From NCBI RefSeq assembly GCF_000190735.1, contig NC_015177.1, positions 4,571,237 to 4,635,236 on the forward strand: a stretch of 64,000 nt of DNA. The letters are read 5' to 3'. This DNA is from Pseudopedobacter saltans DSM 12145. GTDB lineage: Bacteria; Bacteroidota; Bacteroidia; Sphingobacteriales; Sphingobacteriaceae. Position numbers and translations under genes: made by a program. Shown piece by piece: positions 9,005 through 18,316 of the stretch (positions are counted from its first letter, which is position 1; each line of letters begins with the position of its first letter). The notes under the pieces are model-generated. The model had not been told where the DNA came from. It searched no databases and saw nothing but the letters and a program-made list of their open reading frames with translations.

Positions 9005-12000
9005 ATGATAAAGTCATTGAGGTTTTTAATTTTAGCTTTTATACTATTTAGTAGTCCCGTTTTTGCCCAGCTGCAGGTAGATATTTGCGAAAATACAGTT
9101 CCAAAAGATTGGAAAGCCAATTATGGTAAATTAAGTTTAAGCACAGTTCATGCTAAAATGGGCAAGCAATCTGTGAAATGGGATTGGACGGATCAAAATG
9201 CCAGTATAGGCATAATTGATAAGGATTTTGCTAAGGTTGCCGATGATCCAAGAAGCACTTTCGTGTTATGGTTATATAACGAAAAGCCAATTGCAGATCA
9301 ATTGCATTTTGTTTTTTATGAAGGAACAAAGGCAACTTATAAGTTTGATGTAAATTTAGCCTTTACAGGCTGGAGAACAGTTTGGGTGATGTACCACAGG
9401 GATATGATTAAGCTTGCCGATGGAGGCGTAGATAAATTAGAAATTACCGCTCCGGCATCCATTAAAAAAGGGACTTTATATTTTGATCAGGTACTTAACT
9501 ATGTGAATATCAATCCAAGATCTCCAATGCGAGATTTGCAGGTGCCTTTTGTCAATTTAGAAGGTGATAAAGCTGCAAATGCACATTGGAATTCTTTGTA
9601 TCAATTTAATGCTAACCCTGGCTATTTACCTTTAGAGGCCAGCGTTTCTGAAAAGCAGAAAAAGCAATTTACACAAATTACCAACAGATATATTAAACTT
9701 ATAGAAGGTAAGAAAACTGTTAATGAACAAAAAAGTTTAGACTCCATAAAGAAAGAGTTTGCTTTTTGGGATATCAAAAGAGACAAAGGCAATATCTCGG
9801 GGCGTGTTATTTACTCCGTAAATGATATAGAACTTAGCGGAAACGAGGTGCTGGCAAAAGCAAAAGTGGCTAACGAGAAGTCTAATGTTAAAAGATATGC
9901 CCAGCTGATGTTAGCAGTAGCCAGGCTACACCACCAAACTAAAAGCCAATTAATCCAATCAGAAACAGCTAAAATGTATCTGGATTTATTAGATCACATG
10001 GAAGATCAGGGTTGGAGTTATGGTAGCGGAATGGGCGCTTTACACCATTTAGGTTATAATCTGGCAGATTACTACAACTCTTGTTTATTGATGAAAGATG
10101 TTATTAAACAAAGTGGTAAACTAGACAGAACTTTTAAAACGATGTATTGGTACAGCGGTTTAGGAAGAACTTTAGCAGAGATAGATCAGCTGCCAGTTTC
10201 TAATATTGACGTTTTCAATACTTTGTTAGGAAGCATGTTGAGTTCGGCTTTAATCTTAGATGATACTCCAGAAAAGCATCGTTATTTAAAGCACTTTTCT
10301 AACTGGATGTCTTATAACGTAAAGCCTAATACAGAAATTACCGGAGCATTTAAACCGGACGGAGCAGTTTTTCATCACGGAACGTTATACCCAGCTTACG
10401 GTGTTGGCGGTTATACCGGTTTGGCTCCTATCATTTATGTATTGAGCAAAACAGAATTTCAGATAGCAGCAGATGCGCATCAATCATTTAAGGAAAACAT
10501 GATGATGATGCATTATTACACCAATTCTACGCGCTGGCCAATAAGTGTTTCTGGTAGACATCCAACAGGAACGTGGCGTATTCCGGATATGCCTTATGCT
10601 TATATGGCTTTGTCGGGTTCTCCAGATGGCAAAGAAACAATAGATAAAGACATGGCTGCGGTATATTTACTGGTTACAAAAAGCCAGCAAAATGCTTATG
10701 CCAAGCGTTTTCTGAATGCAGGAATAAAACCGGCTATCTATCCGGCAATGCACTGGACATTAAATTTCGGTTTACTGGATATCCATAGAAGAAATGATTG
10801 GTTATTAACGATTAAAGCTCACAATAGATACATTGTTAGCCACGAATCTTATCCAAACGCCAACGTTTTTGGTAGATATTTTAGCTATGGGCAATTAGAA
10901 GTTTTGTATCCAGAGAGCCAAAAAGATATTGCTTCTAACTTTAAAGATAAAGGATGGGATTGGAATAGAATTCCAGGTACTACCACCTTGCATGTACCTT
11001 TAGATTTATTAAGAGCAGATATTAAAAATGTAGATGATTATAGTGGTGTTGAAGAAATGTTGCTGACGGACGAACCTTTTGCCGGAGGTGTACATTTAAA
11101 TAAACAGGGCGTTTTTGCAATGAAATTGAAAGGCCATGATAAGTACAAAATGGGAAGCTTTAAAGCAACCAAATCATGGTTTACATTTGATAGTTTGGTA
11201 GTGGCGTTAGGTTCGGATATTTCCAATCACACTAAGGAGTATCCAACCGAAACCACGCTTTTTCAAAATTATCTCAATGACAAAAGTGATGTAATCTCTA
11301 TCAACAATAAAAACATCGCCGGTTTCCCTTATACGCAAAATAAATCCGTAACTACAGTTTTAGATAACCGTAAGATTGGATATTATATTCCTGCGAAGCA
11401 GAACGTTGTAGTTTATAAGAAAAATCAAACTTCACGAGATCAGAAGGATTTGCAGGATACCAAAGGAGATTTTGCAGGATTATACATCAATCATGGTCAA
11501 GCGCCACAAAAGCAAGCTTATGAATATGCCATGTTAGTTGCAATAGATCAGGCTAAGTTGGATGCTTTTGCTGCACAAATGAAGACTAACAAAGCTCCTT
11601 ATACCGTTTTACAAAAAGATAGTATCATGCATCGTGTTAGATACAATCTTAAAAATATAACAGGTATGGCCATTTTTGCCTCAAATAAAAATCTTAATGA
11701 CCAATATGTTGTTAATAATAGCAAACCTTGTTTGGTGATGTATGAAGAGCAAAAAGATAAGTTGGCGTTGGCAGTAGTAGATCCGGATTTAGCATTTTCT
11801 GATAAAGAAGATGATACGCCAAGAAATCCGGACGGTACAAGAAAAGAAGTAAGCGTTTATTCTAGAGATTGGTTTAAAACACCGTCCAGGCCAACGGTTG
11901 TCACGCTAACATTGAACGGGCTTTGGAAGAAACTGGATGGAGACAATAAAGATTATACCGTAGAATATACAAAAGATGGTAAGACTTTATTAACCATTAA

Positions 12001-12043
12001 CTGTAAATATGGTTTAACCACAAATATGAGTTTAGGAAAGTAA
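9005..12043 (+). CDS. PL8 chondroitin ABC-type lyase
   Basis: A 1012-residue secreted enzyme (signal peptide ending VFAQ). The layout matches chondroitin sulfate ABC lyases: an N-terminal jelly-roll domain (about 22-200), an alpha/alpha toroid (about 220-600) and C-terminal beta-sandwich domains. The catalytic block FKPDGAVFHHGTLYPAYGVG holds His458 and Tyr465, spaced seven apart like His501 and Tyr508 of the Proteus vulgaris enzyme; Arg518 (SGRHPTG) is the probable third residue. The family cleaves chondroitin and dermatan sulfate, and often hyaluronan, by beta-elimination into unsaturated oligosaccharides. Length is typical. It sits 15 bp after one sulfatase and 72 bp before another. Confidence 0.92.
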   Translation: MIKSLRFLILAFILFSSPVFAQLQVDICENTVPKDWKANYGKLSLSTVHAKMGKQSVKWDWTDQNASIGIIDKDFAKVADDPRSTFVLWLYNEKPIADQLHFVFYEGTKATYKFDVNLAFTGWRTVWVMYHRDMIKLADGGVDKLEITAPASIKKGTLYFDQVLNYVNINPRSPMRDLQVPFVNLEGDKAANAHWNSLYQFNANPGYLPLEASVSEKQKKQFTQITNRYIKLIEGKKTVNEQKSLDSIKKEFAFWDIKRDKGNISGRVIYSVNDIELSGNEVLAKAKVANEKSNVKRYAQLMLAVARLHHQTKSQLIQSETAKMYLDLLDHMEDQGWSYGSGMGALHHLGYNLADYYNSCLLMKDVIKQSGKLDRTFKTMYWYSGLGRTLAEIDQLPVSNIDVFNTLLGSMLSSALILDDTPEKHRYLKHFSNWMSYNVKPNTEITGAFKPDGAVFHHGTLYPAYGVGGYTGLAPIIYVLSKTEFQIAADAHQSFKENMMMMHYYTNSTRWPISVSGRHPTGTWRIPDMPYAYMALSGSPDGKETIDKDMAAVYLLVTKSQQNAYAKRFLNAGIKPAIYPAMHWTLNFGLLDIHRRNDWLLTIKAHNRYIVSHESYPNANVFGRYFSYGQLEVLYPESQKDIASNFKDKGWDWNRIPGTTTLHVPLDLLRADIKNVDDYSGVEEMLLTDEPFAGGVHLNKQGVFAMKLKGHDKYKMGSFKATKSWFTFDSLVVALGSDISNHTKEYPTETTLFQNYLNDKSDVISINNKNIAGFPYTQNKSVTTVLDNRKIGYYIPAKQNVVVYKKNQTSRDQKDLQDTKGDFAGLYINHGQAPQKQAYEYAMLVAIDQAKLDAFAAQMKTNKAPYTVLQKDSIMHRVRYNLKNITGMAIFASNKNLNDQYVVNNSKPCLVMYEEQKDKLALAVVDPDLAFSDKEDDTPRNPDGTRKEVSVYSRDWFKTPSRPTVVTLTLNGLWKKLDGDNKDYTVEYTKDGKTLLTINCKYGLTTNMSLGK

Positions 12044-12115
12044 GAAGATAAACTCTAACTAAGAGGAAAGATAAAGAAGGTTTTTATTTTGATTAATTAC
12101 ATAAATAATATAAAG

Positions 12116-13528
12116 ATGAAGAGACTGGTTTTTAAAGCTTTTTTGTTGTGTATAAGCTGTGTGACTGTTGTGGCGCAAGCTCAGCAAAAAAAGCCTAATG
12201 TAATTGTTATTGTTAGTGACGATGCAGGTTATGCAGATTTTGGTTGTTATGGTGGAAAGGAAATACCGACTCCAAATATTGACGCTTTAGCAAAGAATGG
12301 TACGTTGTTTACAGATGCTTATGTGTCGGCATCGGTATGTGCGCCTTCCAGAGCGGGCATTTTAACCGGAATGTACCAGCAACGTTTTGGTTTCGAGCAT
12401 AATATTTCTGAATTGCCTGTAAAACCTTACACCTTGAATGATGTGGGGATGGATCCAAAAATTAAAACTATTGGAGACCAAATGAAACATAATGGTTACC
12501 GTACCATCGCAATTGGTAAATGGCATCAGGGAGATTTACCTCAGTATTTTCCTTTAAAAAGAGGTTTTGATGAGTTTTACGGTTTTGTAGGCGGGCATAG
12601 AAGCTTTTTCGGTTATCCGGGTGGTAAAGCGCCATCTCATGAATTGGCTTTGTTCGATAATGACAAGATTGTACCAGAAAACACGATTGGTTACCTAACT
12701 GATATGTTTACAGATAAAGCGATCTCTTTTGTTAAAGAAAATAAGTCTAAACCATTTTTTATGTATTTAGCTTATAATGCGGTTCATGTTCCAATGAATG
12801 CGAAGAAAGAGCTAATGGATAGATTTCCTAATATTACAGATCCGGGAAGAAAAGCTTATGCGGCCATGATGGTTTCTTTAGATGATGGAGTGGGCGAGTT
12901 GGTGAAGACTTTAAAGGAACAAAATCTTTATGATAATACTTTAATTGTCTTTGTAAATGACAATGGTGCGGCAACAGGAAATTATGCAGATAATGGTAAA
13001 CTGAGAGGATTGAAAGGCTCTAAATGGGAAGGCGGAATCAGAGTGGCTTATATTATGCAATATCCTGATCAAATTCCGGCCGGAAAAGTTTATAGCAAAA
13101 TGGTGTCTGGTTTAGATATTATGCCAACAGCTGTAGGTGCAGGTAAAGGAGAATTAATTTCAGGTCAGGTTACAGACGGTAAAAACCTTATTCCGTACTT
13201 AAACAATACTATTAAAAAAGCTCCGCATGATGATTTATTCTGGAGAAGAGGAATAGCTGCCGCCGTTAGAGAAGGTGATAAATGGAAATTGATAAGAAGT
13301 GGCGATACGAATCCTGTTTTATTGTTCAACCTGAAGAAAGATATTTCAGAGACTAAGAATCTTGCGCAATCGCATCCGGCTAAGACCAAAAAGCTATTAG
13401 CTAAGCTGGCAGCATGGGAAAAAACGATAGATAATCCGCATTGGTTAAGCCCTTACGGTGATAAAAATCAGATATTGAAACACCGCATGGAGGTTATTGG
13501 CAGAGAAATGGAATTGAAGTATCCGTAA
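12116..13528 (+). CDS. Secreted sulfatase (type I, CAPSR motif)
   Basis: A 470-residue protein with a signal peptide ending AQAQ. The active-site motif is C75-A-P-S-R79 followed by AGILTG, with Cys75 the formylglycine precursor. Metal-binding Asp35-Asp36 (VSDDAGYAD) and VNDNGAATG are in place, as is GKWHQGD. It is clearly a different subfamily from the sulfatase at 7472, so the two probably take different sulfate positions. It follows the PL8 lyase in the same direction and precedes the repeat at 13559. ATG 12116 rather than the TTG at 12089 gives a clean signal peptide. Confidence 0.92.
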   Translation: MKRLVFKAFLLCISCVTVVAQAQQKKPNVIVIVSDDAGYADFGCYGGKEIPTPNIDALAKNGTLFTDAYVSASVCAPSRAGILTGMYQQRFGFEHNISELPVKPYTLNDVGMDPKIKTIGDQMKHNGYRTIAIGKWHQGDLPQYFPLKRGFDEFYGFVGGHRSFFGYPGGKAPSHELALFDNDKIVPENTIGYLTDMFTDKAISFVKENKSKPFFMYLAYNAVHVPMNAKKELMDRFPNITDPGRKAYAAMMVSLDDGVGELVKTLKEQNLYDNTLIVFVNDNGAATGNYADNGKLRGLKGSKWEGGIRVAYIMQYPDQIPAGKVYSKMVSGLDIMPTAVGAGKGELISGQVTDGKNLIPYLNNTIKKAPHDDLFWRRGIAAAVREGDKWKLIRSGDTNPVLLFNLKKDISETKNLAQSHPAKTKKLLAKLAAWEKTIDNPHWLSPYGDKNQILKHRMEVIGREMELKYP

Positions 13529-13558
13529 AGACAGAATTGCTAAGAGTTAATTGTTAAG

Positions 13559-13702
13559 CCCTCATCCGCCCTTTGGGCACTTCTCCCAGAAGGAGAATGG
13601 TGATTTTAGGAACGGTACAAGCTTTAAGTTTTACAATAAGCATTAATCGAAGTGATTTCCCTTCTCCCTGAGGGAGAAGGTGGCTGAAAGCCGGATGAGG
13701 GG
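13559..13702. repeat. Copy A of a terminal-inverted-repeat element
   Basis: A 144 bp element begins CCCTCATCCGCCCTTTGGGC and ends GGCTGAAAGCCGGATGAGGG. The two ends are about 30 bp inverted repeats. Each arm carries a tiny hairpin (GCCC-TTT-GGGC on the left, GGCT-GAA-AGCC on the right), and a CCTTCTCCC/GGGAGAAGG stem (13660-13680) lies inside the right arm. It has no coding capacity and sits between the second sulfatase and chondroitinase B. It is a shortened relative of the copies at 17593 and 18317. Confidence 0.85.
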
Positions 13703-13743
13703 AAACAAATAGTAATAAAAATTGGATTTGTTGATATCAAACC

Positions 13744-15282
13744 ATGAATAAAAGGACACTTGTTTTAGGTTTTGTTTTACTATGCTTTGCCCTGCCAACA
13801 TGGGCAAAGCATATTCTTGTTGCTTCTGTAAAAGAAGTTTATAGTAAGGTTGATCAGCTTAAAGCCGGCGATACATTGCTGCTAAAAGACGGTATCTATA
13901 AAGATATCCAATTGGTTGTTAAACGCTCTGGAAGTAAAGAAAAACCAATTGTTATTGCTGCGCAAAACGGAGGAAAGGTTTTCTTTACCGGTGATGCCAA
14001 GGTAGAATTGAGAGGTGAATATCTTGTCCTTAAGGATATCTATTTTAAAGACGGAAATCGCAATGTCAATCAATGGAAATCGCATGGGCCGGGTTTGGTG
14101 GCTATTTACGGTAGTTATAACCGCGTAACCGGATGTGTTTTTAATGCTTTTGACGAAGCCAACTCTGCTTATATTACCACTTCTTTAACAGAGGAAGGAA
14201 AAGTACCAAAACATTGCCGTATAGACCATTGTGTCTTTACCGATAAAATCACTTTCGATCAGGTAATTAACTTAAATAACAGACCCAGAGCCGATAAGGA
14301 AAGCAAGGTTTTGGGCGAGGCTATGTATCATCGTATAGACCATTGCTTTTTCTCTAATCCGCCAAAGCCAGGAAATGCAGGTGGCGGTATTCGTGTTGGT
14401 TATTACCGAAATGATATCGGCCGGTGCCTGATAGATTCTAACCTTTTTGTCAGACAAGATTCGGAAGCTGAAATCGTGACCAGCAAATCGCAGGAGAATG
14501 TTTATTATGGTAATACCATTTTAAATTGTCAGGGAACATTAAACTTCAGACATGGCGATAAGCAAGTAGCTCTAAATAACTTTTTTATCAGTACAGATAA
14601 TAAATATGGCTACGGCGGAATGTTTGTTTGGGGAAGTCAGCATATCATAGCCAATAACTATTTCAATCTGAAAAAGACTATCAAGGCCAGAGGGAATGCC
14701 GCTTTGTATCTTAATCCAGGACCGGAAGGTTCTGAACATGCTTTGGCTTTCAACTCGTTAATCGTCAATAATTTTTTTGATGATAATAATGGTTACGATA
14801 TCAATTTTGAACCGTTATTAGAAAGAAGAAAGGAGTTTGCTAAAGAGGTGAATGCCGAGTTTAAACTACCTTATAACATCACGATTGAAGGAAATCTTTT
14901 TGCAAGCAAGCAGGGCGATAAACATATTCCATTCTTAGGAAATCTGGATAAGAATAACCTTCAGAACAATTATAGTTTCGGACAAATGGCTAATGATAAA
15001 TTGTTTACCAATGTAAAGCCAACGACCGACGGTTCTTATAACCCGCAAAGTTATAAAGGATATCAGTTAGCTAACGTTAAGGATATTAAGAATATTGAAG
15101 GGATTGATCTGGATATCCAAAATCTAATCAATAAAGGAATAGAAGGAAACCCACTAACATGGAATGATGTACGTCCGTCATGGTTAGTGGAAATACCAGG
15201 ATCTTACGCCAAAGAAGGTACACTGGATCAGGAAACTAAAATACGTTTTCAAAGGGTTTTGGCAAGAGACAGAAATAACTAA
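13744..15282 (+). CDS. cslB: Chondroitinase B (PL6), dermatan sulfate lyase
   Basis: A 512-residue secreted right-handed beta-helix enzyme (signal peptide ending TWAK). Long stretches match from memory the chondroitinase B of Pedobacter heparinus: [51 protein letters not shown]. The catalytic set is present as Glu241/Glu243, Lys248 ([10 protein letters not shown]) and Arg269 (LNFRHGD), each two residues lower than in P. heparinus. The enzyme cuts dermatan sulfate next to iduronate. It is 12 bp upstream of the chondroitinase AC gene, so the two are co-transcribed. Repeat copy A separates it from the sulfatase gene upstream. Confidence 0.96.
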   Translation: MNKRTLVLGFVLLCFALPTWAKHILVASVKEVYSKVDQLKAGDTLLLKDGIYKDIQLVVKRSGSKEKPIVIAAQNGGKVFFTGDAKVELRGEYLVLKDIYFKDGNRNVNQWKSHGPGLVAIYGSYNRVTGCVFNAFDEANSAYITTSLTEEGKVPKHCRIDHCVFTDKITFDQVINLNNRPRADKESKVLGEAMYHRIDHCFFSNPPKPGNAGGGIRVGYYRNDIGRCLIDSNLFVRQDSEAEIVTSKSQENVYYGNTILNCQGTLNFRHGDKQVALNNFFISTDNKYGYGGMFVWGSQHIIANNYFNLKKTIKARGNAALYLNPGPEGSEHALAFNSLIVNNFFDDNNGYDINFEPLLERRKEFAKEVNAEFKLPYNITIEGNLFASKQGDKHIPFLGNLDKNNLQNNYSFGQMANDKLFTNVKPTTDGSYNPQSYKGYQLANVKDIKNIEGIDLDIQNLINKGIEGNPLTWNDVRPSWLVEIPGSYAKEGTLDQETKIRFQRVLARDRNN

Positions 15283-15294
15283 AATTAAACGAAT

Positions 15295-17406
15295 ATGATT
15301 AAGCGAATTCTTCTGTTAAGCTTTATGCTGATGGGCTTTTCTCCATCAGTTTTATGGGCGCAAAAGCAGACATTTGAACTGATTATGGGGCGCGTAGCCG
15401 AAGATAATGCGGTTACTAAACCCAAACAGGTAGATGCTGCGGCAATTAAATTATTTGATAAGTGGCAGGAAGATGGCAGTTGGTCTGATATCAATTACAA
15501 AGCTATAGATATTACCAAATGGCAACCGTCTACGCATTTAGACAGATTAAGAACTATTGTTAATGCTTATACGGATAAAGATGGTAGCTTTTACGGTAAC
15601 CCGCAGATATTTAATAAAATACAAAATGCTTTGGCGTTTTGGTACGATCAGGATCCTAAAAGTGACAACTGGTGGCATAACGAGATAGATGTTCCGCAAA
15701 AACTGGGCGAACTATTAATTTCTTTAAGGTACGGAAGTCAGAAACTATCAAAAGAATTAGAAGCCAATTTAATAGAGCGCATGAAGCGTGGCGTTGCCGA
15801 GAAAAAAACCGGAGCCAACAAAACGGATATTGCTTTACATTATTTCTATAGAGCTTTACTTACCCAGGATAAAGCTTTATTGAAACTGGCAGTAGACCAG
15901 CTTTTAGAACCGGTTGCGCTGGTAGACGGGGCAGAGGGTTTGCAATATGATTACTCTTATATGCAACACGGGCCACAGCTATACATCTCTGGTTACGGAG
16001 CGGTTTATCTGACAGGTATTGTAAAAATAGGGAAGTACGTAGCGAATACACCTTATGCCATGTCTAAAGAGCAAGTCGCTTTATTCTCTAAATTCTATAG
16101 AGACGTGTATTTGAAGACTTTTAGGTCAAAATATATCGATTTTAACGTAGAGGGAAGAGGGATTAGCAGGAAAGACATTTTAAAGAAAACTTCAGAAAAA
16201 TACCGAATCAATAATGCTAAACTAATTGATCCTAAAAATGCAGACGATTGGGAAAATAACCGTTTGAGGGTAGACAGCGCAGAGGCACCAAGTTTTAAAG
16301 TAACTCCTTACCACCAGCATTTCTGGAAAGCGGATTATACATTGCATATTCGTCCGAATTATTCTTTCAACGTTAGAATTGCCAGTAACAGAACCAATAG
16401 AAGCGAATCTGGTAATAAGGAAAATTTGTATGGTCGTTACCTTTCTGATGGGGCTACAAACATACAGGTTAATGGACCAGAATATTTTAATATTATGCCT
16501 ATCTGGGAATGGGATAAAATTCCGGGAACGACCAGCGTAGATAATAAAGAAGATTTATTGTTAGATAAGTTTTGGGGGCATTTAGGAGATAATGCATTTG
16601 CCGGAGGGGTGTCAGACCAGGTTTATGGTGCGACAGCTTATCAGTTGGATTATGACAATGTATTGGCTAAAAAAGCGTGGTTCTTCTTTGATGATGAGAT
16701 TGTTTGCTTAGGTGCAGATATCCATTCTAAAGACGAAAGAAATGTGACTACTACGCTTAACCAGACCTGGTTAAACGGAAAAGTGTCATCTTCTGTAGCT
16801 GATATTAAAACGGAAAGTCCAGAGCAAATGAATATTGCAGCAAATGGATGGTTGTTCCATAACGGAGTAGCTTATGTATTCCCTAAGCCAAGCCAGGTTA
16901 ATGTTAGCACAGCGACGCAAACGGGTTCCTGGTACAAGATTAATAATTCGTTTGGTAAAGCAGAAGTTTCCGGCTCGGTATTTAAAGCATGGATAGACCA
17001 TGGTAAACAACCCGAAGGTGCAGATTATGCTTATATCGTACTGCCGGGATTAAAAGACGCAGCTGCTTTAAAGAAATACAATTCGCCTATAGAAATTGTT
17101 AGAAACGATAAAGATGTACAGGCAGTTTTCCATAAGAAACTGAATTTGACACAAGTGGTATTCTATACAGCAGGTACAGCTACAGTAAGTGGTTTAGAAA
17201 TTACGGTAGACAAGCCATCGGTATTGATGGTGAAATCTCTAAAAGGAGCCGAAAAAGAAGTTCTGGTAGCAGATCCTTTGCAAAAAGAAACAGCATTAAA
17301 AGTAAGTCTTAAAAATGCCAAAAATGGTGTTCAAAAAGATTTGTCAATTACTTTACCGACTGGGCCATATAAAGGTTCTACCAAATCAGAAAAAGTTAGT
17401 TTATAA
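15295..17406 (+). CDS. cslA: Chondroitinase AC (PL8)
   Basis: A 703-residue secreted lyase (signal peptide ending LWAQ) with an N-terminal alpha/alpha toroid and C-terminal beta-sandwiches. Catalytic residues Asn175 (GANKTD), His225 and Tyr234 (QHGPQLYISGYG), Arg288/Arg292 (NVEGRGISRKD) and Glu371 (RSESGNKENL) fall on the same numbers as in Pedobacter heparinus chondroitinase AC, whose sequence I recall as closely similar throughout. The enzyme degrades chondroitin 4- and 6-sulfate and hyaluronan from glucuronate-linked sites and spares dermatan. It is the last gene of the lyase operon and is followed by an intrinsic terminator at 17441. Confidence 0.96.
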   Translation: MIKRILLLSFMLMGFSPSVLWAQKQTFELIMGRVAEDNAVTKPKQVDAAAIKLFDKWQEDGSWSDINYKAIDITKWQPSTHLDRLRTIVNAYTDKDGSFYGNPQIFNKIQNALAFWYDQDPKSDNWWHNEIDVPQKLGELLISLRYGSQKLSKELEANLIERMKRGVAEKKTGANKTDIALHYFYRALLTQDKALLKLAVDQLLEPVALVDGAEGLQYDYSYMQHGPQLYISGYGAVYLTGIVKIGKYVANTPYAMSKEQVALFSKFYRDVYLKTFRSKYIDFNVEGRGISRKDILKKTSEKYRINNAKLIDPKNADDWENNRLRVDSAEAPSFKVTPYHQHFWKADYTLHIRPNYSFNVRIASNRTNRSESGNKENLYGRYLSDGATNIQVNGPEYFNIMPIWEWDKIPGTTSVDNKEDLLLDKFWGHLGDNAFAGGVSDQVYGATAYQLDYDNVLAKKAWFFFDDEIVCLGADIHSKDERNVTTTLNQTWLNGKVSSSVADIKTESPEQMNIAANGWLFHNGVAYVFPKPSQVNVSTATQTGSWYKINNSFGKAEVSGSVFKAWIDHGKQPEGADYAYIVLPGLKDAAALKKYNSPIEIVRNDKDVQAVFHKKLNLTQVVFYTAGTATVSGLEITVDKPSVLMVKSLKGAEKEVLVADPLQKETALKVSLKNAKNGVQKDLSITLPTGPYKGSTKSEKVSL

Positions 17407-17440
17407 AAATCGTTTATTCAGTATAACGTTTATTGTTAGG

Positions 17441-17474
17441 GCGCATTAGAGATAAAACTCAATGCGCTTTTTTT
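17441..17474 (+). terminator. Rho-independent terminator of the lyase operon
   Basis: GCGCATT (17441-17447) pairs with AATGCGC (17461-17467) and is followed directly by seven T (17468-17474), 35 bp past the chondroitinase AC stop codon. Confidence 0.85.
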
Positions 17475-17534
17475 GTGGGTTGTGTAGCTTCTTATAAGCC
17501 TTCGGGCAGCTACTCGGAGCAGGTAGAAGGGCAT

Positions 17535-17583
17535 AATAGCAATAGCAATGCAAATTTTGCTTTTTTGTGGGTCTATTGCTATT
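17535..17583. repeat. 11 bp perfect inverted repeat
   Basis: AATAGCAATAG (17535-17545) pairs with CTATTGCTATT (17573-17583), and a small GCAAA-T-TTTGC stem lies between them. Just upstream, GTAGCT and AGCTAC form another short stem around 17487-17514. GGAGCAGGTAGAAGG in this stretch recurs in repeat copy C, so this may be decayed sequence of the same element. Confidence 0.55.
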
Positions 17584-17592
17584 TCGTTTATA

Positions 17593-17905
17593 CCCTCATC
17601 CGCCCTTTGGGCACCTTCTCCCAGAGGTAGAAGGAGATAATAGGAAGGTGTGTGGTGCATTCATTGTTAGTAATTCTATTTACGGTGGTAAAGGAACGGT
17701 ATATCCGTTTTAGTAATGCTATTCATCGTTCGTTTGCCCTTCCCCCAGAGGTAGAAGGAGATAATAGGAAGGTGTGTGGTGCCTTTTGTTGTTAGTAATT
17801 CTATTTACGGTGGAAAAGGAACGGTTTATCCGTTTTTAGTAATACCATTCATAGTTCCTTTATCCTTCTCCCTTGAGGGAGAAGGTGGCTGAAAGCCGGA
17901 TGAGG
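17593..17905. repeat. Copy B of the terminal-inverted-repeat element, with internal duplication
   Basis: It begins CCCTCATCCGCCCTTTGGGC (17593) and ends GAAAGCCGGATGAGG (17905). The interior carries a tandem duplication with a period of about 124 bp: the segment starting AGAGGTAGAAGGAGATAATA at 17623 reappears at 17747 with few changes. It lies directly upstream of the DUF559 gene, whose start codon is 43 bp past its right end. Confidence 0.85.
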
Positions 17906-17947
17906 AGGAACAAAATACCACGCTAAAAATCATTATCTTGTAATGTT

Positions 17948-18301
17948 ATGGATAGTAAAAGTTTTAGACGATTACAACGACAAGAACCTACACCTGCAGA
18001 AATGAGAATGTGGTCTATTCTTAGGGATCGTAGGTTTTCTGGTTATAAGTTTAGGCGACAACATAGCATAGGTAAGTATACAGTAGACTTTTACTGTCAT
18101 AGACTAAAGTTGGTGGTAGAAGTTGACGGCAAAGTACATGACGAGCTGGGGCAATGTTTTTATGATTATGAAAGAGACCAATGGTTGTCTTCTCAGGGAA
18201 TCATTGTTGTAAGGTATGAGAATGAAGCCTTACTTAAATGGTGTGAGAATGTAACAGATGATTTATTGGCCCTTATAAAAGATATCGAATCTAAAGAGTA
18301 G
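17948..18301 (+). CDS. DUF559-domain endonuclease-like protein
   Basis: A 117-residue protein that is essentially one DUF559 domain, a PD-(D/E)XK-type fold related to the very-short-patch-repair nuclease Vsr. Visible features are the entry motif PTPAEMRMWSILRDRR, then GYKFRRQHSIGKYTVDFYC with the acidic VDF, then VVEVDGKVHD with the ExD pair, and IIVVRYENEALL near the end. The catalytic Asp, Glu and Asp are all there, so it may be an active nuclease. No native function is established for the family as far as I know. It stands alone between two copies of a repeat with hairpin-bearing inverted termini. The ribosome-binding site is weak. Confidence 0.88.
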   Translation: MDSKSFRRLQRQEPTPAEMRMWSILRDRRFSGYKFRRQHSIGKYTVDFYCHRLKLVVEVDGKVHDELGQCFYDYERDQWLSSQGIIVVRYENEALLKWCENVTDDLLALIKDIESKE

Positions 18302-18316
18302 TAATGATTGGGGTTT

